This document shows, one piece after another, positions 1-8,200 of a DNA stretch of 8,948 nt; position 1 is the first letter of the stretch; each line of letters starts with the position of its first letter. A program made the position numbers and the translations under genes. The stretch is from the NCBI GenBank assembly GCA_021160705.1, contig JAGHBZ010000241.1, forward strand, positions 1 through 8,948, written 5' to 3'. Below the pieces are notes generated by a model. It had not been told where the DNA came from. It saw nothing but the letters and a program-made list of their open reading frames with translations, and ran no database searches. The DNA is from Candidatus Sumerlaeota bacterium. GTDB taxonomy: Bacteria; Sumerlaeota; Sumerlaeia; MWCT01; JAGHBZ01.

Positions 1-219
1 CTCTTATACGAGATTACTACTGTTAATCAAATATTTCTTGAAACTGAATCTCTCATCGGTAGCTTATGGATTTATACAGGTAATTGAATTTTCTCGTTAC
101 CATCCGACATTTTTTCTTTTCGCCGATTCTTTTTTAAAATAGCTTAATCCTTTGTGAGCTTTTTCTGTTGAACTCTTAGAGATGCTAAATGAAATTAGAG
201 TATTAAATCCTGAGCAGTA
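1..219. other. AT-rich upstream region; possible tail of a truncated gene
   Basis: This flank is clearly richer in A and T than the genes and carries no certain feature. One plus-strand frame is open from base 2 to a TAG at 140-142 (46 codons, no start in the window). Its conceptual product is hydrophobic at first (a run of Leu/Ile near the window edge) and ends in FLFADSFLK. It could be the 3' end of a gene that begins outside the window, but an open frame of this length is not rare in AT-rich DNA. The 77 bases between that stop and the next gene contain no convincing -35/-10 pair. A TTGAAC at 168-173 lacks a good -10 at normal spacing. Confidence 0.25.
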
Positions 220-2211
220 ATGATGAGGATGAAAGGCACATACGCATACGAACATTTTTTTTACTTCGGGTTATTACTAATTGTCTTTATCGTGTTTTCC
301 CCAGCGCTTGGTGGGTATTTTCACGCAGATGATTGGTTTCATCTGTTGACGCCAGTAAATGCTAAATGGTGGCAGACGTTTACAGGCGATTGGTTTACTG
401 GCGAACCCCACCAGGACGGTCTGTATCGCCCTCTTATCCGACTGAGCATTGTAGTGGATATGGCTCTCTTTGGTCTTCACTCATCAGGGTTTCATCTCAC
501 CAACATCATCTTTCATCTGCTAAATATCGTTTTATTACTTGCTATTGCTCGGTTGGTGTTTCCTGATAAGACAGACAATAAGTTTGCTTATGTGGTAGGT
601 TTCTTGTTCGGGTTATTTCCCTTACATCATCAGGCGGTCTACTGGATAAGTGGTCGTACTGATGTCATTGCCACGACATTCGCTCTTGCTATGTTACTTT
701 GTGTTATCAAGTTTATCCGCACACGGCGTTTGACATACTTTGCCCTGACGGTTCTGTTTTTTATATGTGCTCTTTTGACCAAAGAACTGGCGATTGCTCT
801 GGTGCCAATCACCGTTGCTGGTATTTTTCTATTGGATAGCTCTAACCGAGAAACGACAGAATGTAAAAAAGAGAGTTCGTTGCTCAGGATTATGGTCTTT
901 ATTGTGTTGGGTATTGGCGTGGGCTATCTCATCTGGCGAAGAGCTATAATTGGACCTGTTCCCATTAATCGCCTCCTCTCCGCTCAATTGCTCAAAACCA
1001 CCTATTTCTCGTTCCTTGCTTTTCTGTACATCCCCTGGCGTTCTACTGAGCCTGTAGTCACGAATCTTTCGCTTCTGATGTTGCTCATCCTGCCAGTTTT
1101 AATATTGATAGGTTCAGCGCGGCGTTGGTGGCGTGAACATCTTTTCCTGTTCCTCTGGGTAATATTTTCCATACTTCCAATGGTAGGGTTTCCGGTCTCC
1201 TGCAGAGATGGACAGCGTTTGCTGTATTTCCCCTCAGCAGGCTGGTTTTTGTTCTGGGTGTTCGGATTGAGACACCTCCTTGCAACTGCATTCTTTCGCC
1301 GAGTCGAACGCTCGTTGCTTACACTCTATATTCTTGCACTTGCCATACTGGTTGGGGTTTTTACTTATAAGACGTTCCGGAATAGTATCCAGTGGCGAGC
1401 TTACTCCAGTGAGACGCAAGCCATTGTGAAACACTCTGTGGATTTGCTTAAGAGGTTTCAGCACGAGCAGGCAGAATTTTCCGTAGCAGTCGTGAGCACT
1501 CTCCCGCCACCTCGGTTGAGCATTCTCTCGCCACTCAAAGCCATTAATGCAGCACTTCGGGTAATGGGGGATGAAAGTTGGGATGTCTCAATTTATTTTA
1601 CCCCTGAGATGCGTCCTCCTGAGAGCGTAGCCCTGGTGATTGAAAAGGGACATCGGCTCGCTCTATATCGTTTAAAGGATGTAGTGGTGCGACGCTGGGC
1701 TGGTGACAAAATCATTTCCGCATGGCAATGCCCAGCTGGCACAAAAATAAAAACGCCTGAGCATTATGAAACCCAGACTGGCATCGCAGACAAGCTCCAC
1801 ACTCATATGAAATCGACTCTCAGCAGGAGAAAAATTCCCACGGAACAAACCAGCAAACGAATAAACGGAGAAATTGAAATCGTCGGTAAGAACCTGCTCC
1901 TCGTTAGTCCTGAACTTAATCTCCCTGAGGGATGGATACTGGTTTCTCTTTATTTCAAAATTGACACCGAAAAACCCGGAAACGTATTCTGGCGCTGTAA
2001 CGGAGAGGGTTTTTCACCCCAGAGACACCAACTCATTTTTAATGACGTGGGAGGACACTTTGCACGACGTAATATCCCGCTCAATAAGGTTAATAAGCTG
2101 AAACAACTCAAAATTATCTTCTCTCATCACGGAGGGAGCTGCCAAATCCGGGATATTAAATTATATACCTTCTTGCTCGACGACACACCTGTTTTTACTG
2201 TAGAGTACTAA
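220..2211 (+). CDS. GT-C type membrane glycosyltransferase, TMTC/PMT-like
   Basis: The product is a 663-aa integral membrane protein, probably a polyprenyl-phosphate-sugar-dependent glycosyltransferase of the GT-C fold acting on the outer face of the cytoplasmic membrane. About 10-12 hydrophobic segments lie between residues 13 and 383 (for example 13-30, 92-113, 147-165, 222-240, 284-298, 307-325, 364-383). The first extracytoplasmic loop has the family's acidic motif, FHADDW, with Asp37-Asp38. Other TMTC/PMT-like hallmarks are YRPLIRLS (69-76), GFHLTNIIFHLLN (90-102), FPLHHQAVYWISGRTDV (133-149) and QRLLYFPSAG (332-341). Eukaryotic and many bacterial TMTC-like proteins carry TPR repeats after the membrane part. 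Here residues ~390-663 show no TPR pattern and include a beta-rich stretch (~550-655). The start is uncertain: ATG codons at 220, 223 and 229 are in frame and the upstream GAG is only a weak ribosome site. The acceptor substrate is unknown. Confidence 0.75.
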   Translation: MMRMKGTYAYEHFFYFGLLLIVFIVFSPALGGYFHADDWFHLLTPVNAKWWQTFTGDWFTGEPHQDGLYRPLIRLSIVVDMALFGLHSSGFHLTNIIFHLLNIVLLLAIARLVFPDKTDNKFAYVVGFLFGLFPLHHQAVYWISGRTDVIATTFALAMLLCVIKFIRTRRLTYFALTVLFFICALLTKELAIALVPITVAGIFLLDSSNRETTECKKESSLLRIMVFIVLGIGVGYLIWRRAIIGPVPINRLLSAQLLKTTYFSFLAFLYIPWRSTEPVVTNLSLLMLLILPVLILIGSARRWWREHLFLFLWVIFSILPMVGFPVSCRDGQRLLYFPSAGWFLFWVFGLRHLLATAFFRRVERSLLTLYILALAILVGVFTYKTFRNSIQWRAYSSETQAIVKHSVDLLKRFQHEQAEFSVAVVSTLPPPRLSILSPLKAINAALRVMGDESWDVSIYFTPEMRPPESVALVIEKGHRLALYRLKDVVVRRWAGDKIISAWQCPAGTKIKTPEHYETQTGIADKLHTHMKSTLSRRKIPTEQTSKRINGEIEIVGKNLLLVSPELNLPEGWILVSLYFKIDTEKPGNVFWRCNGEGFSPQRHQLIFNDVGGHFARRNIPLNKVNKLKQLKIIFSHHGGSCQIRDIKLYTFLLDDTPVFTVEY

Positions 2212-2281
2212 GCAAGCATCACAGACCAGACCTCATTCTTTTATCACATTTGGGTTGAGCTCTTCAGTCTCATCTCCCCGT

Positions 2282-5200
2282 TTATGGAGATACCGTGATG
2301 TCCTCTAAGGTGACCGTATCCAGATATAGCCAGGAGGAGGTATCGTCGCTGGGGTCAAAGCTCATTATGTCAAATGAGAGTACAAGCAGATTGTCGCTAC
2401 TTCCTGTGACGTCTGGATTCAGGATGAAATAGTAATCTTTTGGCATTCCGCTTGCTGGTGCATTTTGATAATTGCTATTAATCAACCTGCTCCAGGCTTG
2501 CCAGGAGCCTTTTTGGTTACTGCGAAGACGAAACTGGATGCAATTGTCCGGGTCGGTCACACTGCTTACCACTCGCCACAGTGCTCGGTAGAATTTGTTA
2601 TCCTGAATCGTGATGTCTGGACTCTCCCAGTAGGAGAAGCAATTCGTGGAGCCATTGGGTGATAGCCCAAGATACCCCGGAATGACCGAAGAGACTGGCG
2701 GGTCATACGGCGAGATTGTCCCGGCAAACGCCCAGCCCTGAGTGTCTGATGGGAAATCATAACTCACTATTGTTGTATTGCTCACATATCCTACCTCATC
2801 CACTTTAAGCTCCTCAAGATATAGCCAGGAGCTGGTATCATCACCAGCATCAAAACTCATTATGTCGAAATTGAAGACCACAAGGTTATCTGATGAGCCA
2901 GTAACACGCGGGTCGAAAAAGACAAGATAATCTCTGTCATTTCCTGCTGAAGGTGCCTGTCCGTTATTGCTGTTGACGACTCGTTCCCAGGAGGACCACG
3001 CACCCTTCTGATTTATCCGCAGACGAAATTGCACAGCAGAGTCAGGATTAGTCACGCTGGAACCCATCGTCCAGGTTGAGCGATACAACTTGCCGTCTTC
3101 AACTGTCGCGTCCGGACTCTCCCAGTATGAGAAGGCATTAGATGAGCCTGATGCGTTGATGCCTAAATGCCCGCTCCCGTACATAGAGGTCGGTGTATCA
3201 AACGGCGGTACAGGACCATGAAATGTCCAGCCTTCTTCTGATGTCTCAAAGGTGTAGTGAACAAGTGGTGTTGGGGTAGGCGAAGGTGTTATAGTAGGTG
3301 TCGGAGTGGGGGTAGTGGTTGGTGTTGGGGTGACAGTAGGTGTAGGTGTGGGGGTTTCTGTGGGAGTAGGCGTTGGACTTGGCGTTGGTGTTGGCGTCAG
3401 TGTTGGTGTTGCTGTCGGAGTCGGTGATGGCGTTGGAGTCGGCGTTGGTGTAGGTGTAGGCGTTCCCATGCACTCTATTGATAACACATAATTATGGGGA
3501 CCGGGGCAGGGGTAGCCAGAAAAGTCTTGTGTTGCCACGAAGGGCCAATAAATTCCAGCTCCAAGACCGGCAGTTACAGAAACTTCCTCACAGGGGTCAG
3601 CAAACGCATAAGGGTCTAAATATCCAAGGGAATCAGCACAATCGCCAGACCCTGGTGGGCTGGTTGCAACGAACCCTGCAAAAATAGGTACTTCGGCAAT
3701 CACAGTAAGCGTCACAGTTGTTGGCTGGGTGAGCTCAAGCCAATACCAGTCAGTATCACGTGTTCCGCTATCTGCCCAGACCAGACCACAGAAGACATCG
3801 CCACAATTAATGGTAGTAAACGCTGGAGTTACCATATTACACCCGCCATTAGTATCAGCGCCACAGGCTTCACCCTCAAGAGAAGCACCAGGTGGACAGG
3901 TCAGTGAACATTCCTGGCAACCAACCCATAGCAGGGCTCTGGTTAATAAATCGTCTGCCTGAGAGGTGCTTGACCATAAATCTCCCCGGACATCTGAGGA
4001 TGGGGGGAAGAAATTGAGGTCAACTCTACGTTTGCCTCCGGGACCAATAAGTTTAGTTGCTACCAGGATTTCACCTGAATCCCAATCAGCAATCCGATTT
4101 GCGCCGGTTGTAAGTGAAGTTGCATTATGACGAAAACTGCTTGCACCACCATAAAAGTTGCCAACACCTCTTATAACCTGGTGTGATGGGTCATAGACCA
4201 TCCCCAGTTTTTGAGCAGTGCCTTGAATTTGGCTAATGTTAGGGGAAATGGCAAAGTAATCCGGATTAAATCTTCCACCAATCCCATACGTTGATGGGGG
4301 ACTGAAGGCAAAAGTAGATACCACCACACCACCCCACTTATCCACGTAATCAGCGAGATTATCACCTAAAGCAGTAGGGTCATCAAATTGGTAATTGCTA
4401 TACACCAGCACGGCATCATAGTTCAATAGAGTGGAAACTGAGGGTGTGCCACTCCGAGCATCAATGATTGTTACTGAGTTGAAGTAGCCTGTCCCTTCAA
4501 GTTTACTTTTCACATCATTAGCGTAGCTGGTGAAGTCGGCGGCTACAATAGCCACATCAGGCTGGCAATGGACAGGACCGATGCAGAGAAACCGAAAGAT
4601 GTTAATAAGCAAGGTCTTATCATCAGCAGTACCCGAAGAGCCTGAGGGTAACCCATAAGTAGTAAATGGGTGAGTATCGGCGATAACCACAATATTACCA
4701 TCACCGCCCACGCCTTCATATTGGGCAAGGAATTCATAGCCGTCACTTGTGTAGCCAACGACCTCTCCAGGAGAGCTGACTTCAAGGTCGCCACAAGCTG
4801 ACAGCTCTACGAGACTAATACCAGCAGTCACAGGAGTGGATATGAACGATGTGCCATCTGCATTAGTAGAGTTAGAGCTATGAAATTGAATCCCGTATGG
4901 AGCAAGCAGAGTATTATAGGAGGCATAGTTAAAGGCGGCGGGGTTTTCTCCAATAGCAAGCAATGCACCACCATTACTGATAAAGTTCTGAATGGTAGTA
5001 ATCTCAGAGGAGGTAAAAGCTAATTCGCAATCAGGCAGAACAAGAATGTCAATCCCATCCAGGGCTTCCGGAGTAATTGCGCCTGGCGAGCCAGTTAAAT
5101 TAGTTATGAGATAACCCCGCTCACGTAAATAAGCAGCAGCTTCGGCGAATTGTGTGGAGAGTAACCATCCATCGGTATCGTGTGACTCATCCCACAGGAC

Positions 5201-8200
5201 ACGCTGAACCGTGGGATTGGCTTTCCGCAGAACATACATAATCTCGTTCTCCCAGAGTTCCACTGCGTCGAGTTTGCCATCGGCATCCTGGTCGGAATCC
5301 GCCTCTGCCAGAAGCCAGCCGTTAAATATCCCTCTGCCATCGTTTTTCACCACCATAGCGTTAATTCCTGAACCAGAAGAGTCGAATTCTCCTAACACGG
5401 TGCTGATACCAGTATTTACAGTAAGTTCGTCGCCATCATCAAAGACTTCATCATCAAGCGTGGTTATATCAGGAACAACATTGGGCGAGTTGAACACAGG
5501 ATGATGACTTAGCACTTTATAGACTCCTCTTGGGGTGGTAAAACTAATCGCACCTGTTATGCCGAATTCCGATAATAAAGTAGACATATTACGGCTAGAC
5601 TGGTCAGCATCCCAGGTGGAGACAACCACATTTCCGCCATTGGCGAAATAGGTGCCCAGTGCAGGGTAATAATCGGCTCCAGTAATACCAAGAGAGTCAT
5701 CAACCAGTATCAAATCCCAGTCCTTGCTTGAGATTGCATTGTTAAACCCGACTGGGTCGCGGTAATAGACCACTGCCTGGTCTGACAGTCCAAGATTAGC
5801 AAGTGCTTGCTGAACATAAGTGTTGCCATATCCTGTTTCGCCATCATCCGTATATACCAGAATAGAGCAGGGAGGTTGTACCACTTCAATACCACCGGTC
5901 ACCACGAGTGCATAAGGCTGCGGTCCATAGGGGACATTATAACCTTTAATATGGATGGTATACCCGCCGGTGTTAGGCGTAGATAAATCAATCCCCAGCA
6001 CATTGTTCACTCTATCCGCAGAGCCAATATAATCAGCGGATTTACTCACACACTGAATTGCCCAGTCACCATTAGAGATACTACCATAGGGGAGAAGATG
6101 CCAGCTACCATCATACGCATAACTCCATCCTGAGGGAGATGAAGTGTCAAGCCACAGGTATGGATTATTTGTGGAGCTGGTGTATCTCACTTCAACGTAA
6201 AAACTCCCACTATTAATAGTAACTCCCGACACAGACACATTATAATACATATTTTTCCCAATATTCACCGTGGTGCTGAACAGCGTGGTTCCAGGTAAAC
6301 CGCCAGAGCCATCATCATCGCGTACATAAACTCCGACACTTCTATTAACTGAACCACGGCTCATCCCGAATCGCACTTTCTCCAAAGTATACGGATAAGA
6401 AGAAGGAGTAAACTTAACAGCAAAACTATATCCTGACGCATTCCACCGCCAGGATTCTTCGTAACCCACATCATCATAGTATAACAGGCTGGTAGCCCCA
6501 CGCTGACTGGCATTATTGGGATAATGAGTGGTCCCAAACTGTTCCACCAGAGTGAGGTCAAGGTCGTTTACCAGACCGCCCCCTGCCAGTGAGCTTCCGG
6601 GATAATCAGACCAGACCAGTGTCACGTTTAATGGCACAGAATTATCAACGACGTTAATGTGATAAATGTGTTCGTCGCCAGTACTCAGTCCGGGTGAGAT
6701 GTCTCTTATGAACTGTTTTCGTGGGCTTGCCGGGAAAAGCGTATCCTCAAGGTCAACTCTGCCCCAGCCTTCAACATTATTTGGTCTGGTGGCAGGAATC
6801 TCACGATAACTCCCTGTCCCATACTGACCCGGGGTCATATCATAAGCCCCATTAATCAACATCGCCTTAATGAGCGCAGCACTGGGGGTACCTATATTCC
6901 ATTCAGATTTACCATCAACAAAGAACTCTCTGACGAGTGCAGCCATCCCGGCAACAAGTGGCGTTGCCATACTTGTACCCCCACTGTACACATAGTATGT
7001 ATTGTAAACACCCCATAAGGTACCTGATGCCATAGATGAGCGAGTAGAAATGATATTTGTCCCGGGTGCTACCACATCTGGTTTATATCTGCCGTCAAGA
7101 CAGGGTCCCCGACTGCTAAACGCCGCCATACCATCCGGGTCATCAGACACGTGGTCGCTAAAAATCGGGTCATTGGGAAAATAAGAAGCCCACGAACCTG
7201 TGCCCCAGGGAAAATCATACCCGGCACCAGAGGGTCGATTATTTTCGGAGGCACCAACGGTAATACAATTCTTGGCGGCAGCTGGTGAACCTAAACTACC
7301 CGTGTCAATCACTCCATCTCCCGGATTTAGGTCTTGAGAGTCATTACCAGCGGAGAACAGAATCGCGAAGTCTTTGTGGTCCCATACGTTCTGGTCTACT
7401 TCCTCCTCAGAAGAACGATAAAATCCGCCCCTGGAAGAACCCCAGCTGTTGGTATGAATCTGTGCACCAGCACTCCGTGCCTGGTTAAATAGCGTATTTA
7501 AATTTGCAGGAATTCCTGTGAGCTTTCCTGTGGAATTATTTTCTACCGCTTGAAACACTAACTCTGCTTCAGGCGCCATACCAGCAAAACAAGTACTCGG
7601 ATAAGAATGAGTAGAAGGGGTTGAGCCAGAACGGTAACCATTACCAAGCACAGAGCCTGCAACGTGTGTTCCATGACCACTATTAACGTCGCTGGCACCA
7701 TCACCTACCAGGTCGTAAATAGCAACAACACGAGAACCTCCGGAACCGTCCTCAAAATCGTCGTGGAGACTGGCTGGCAACGCTGAACCCTGGTCAAGCC
7801 CGGTATCACATACACCGACCACCTGTCCCACGCCTCTCAGTCCGTGATTATCCCAGACATCTTTGACATCACAAATGGAATCGCCCGCCGCAACGTTATT
7901 ATGTAGTTCCCAGACCGGGGCAAACTCTATCCATCTGACCCCTGTGATGTTCGCAATATCTACTACTGCTTCAGGATTAATAGTGACCGCAAGTTTTTCT
8001 CTCCATTTGCCATCTGAGACCTCAGTTATCTCACCACCGAGTTGTTTAATTGTCTCAGAAATACCTTTGATGTCTTCTCCATTAAATAGTATCACGTAGA
8101 TATCAACACTCTTCGGCAGGTCTTCACGTGTAATGGATTCAGCTTTACCACCACTTTTTACGCCGGGATTCTTTGCCGTTGCCCGTGCCAGTTGCGACAA

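Noticed and set aside
2272..2291. Inverted repeat ATCTCC/GGAGAT spanning the protease stop codon
   Set aside because: The stem is only 6 bp with an 8-base loop and no T-tract on either side, so it does not qualify as an intrinsic terminator.
3266..3463. Short-period repeat that at first glance might be a CRISPR or other DNA repeat array
   Set aside because: The period is 6 bp with free third positions and no spacers; it is a coding Thr-Pro tract.
3306..3491. Plus-strand open frame giving a Gly-Val repeat protein
   Set aside because: It is the exact antisense of the Thr/Pro linker codons of the protease; the repeat pattern is explained by the minus-strand gene.
4543..5504. Several 60-100 codon open frames on both strands inside the protease gene
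   Set aside because: All lie within the well-supported protease reading frame, lack ribosome sites and give compositions unlike real proteins.
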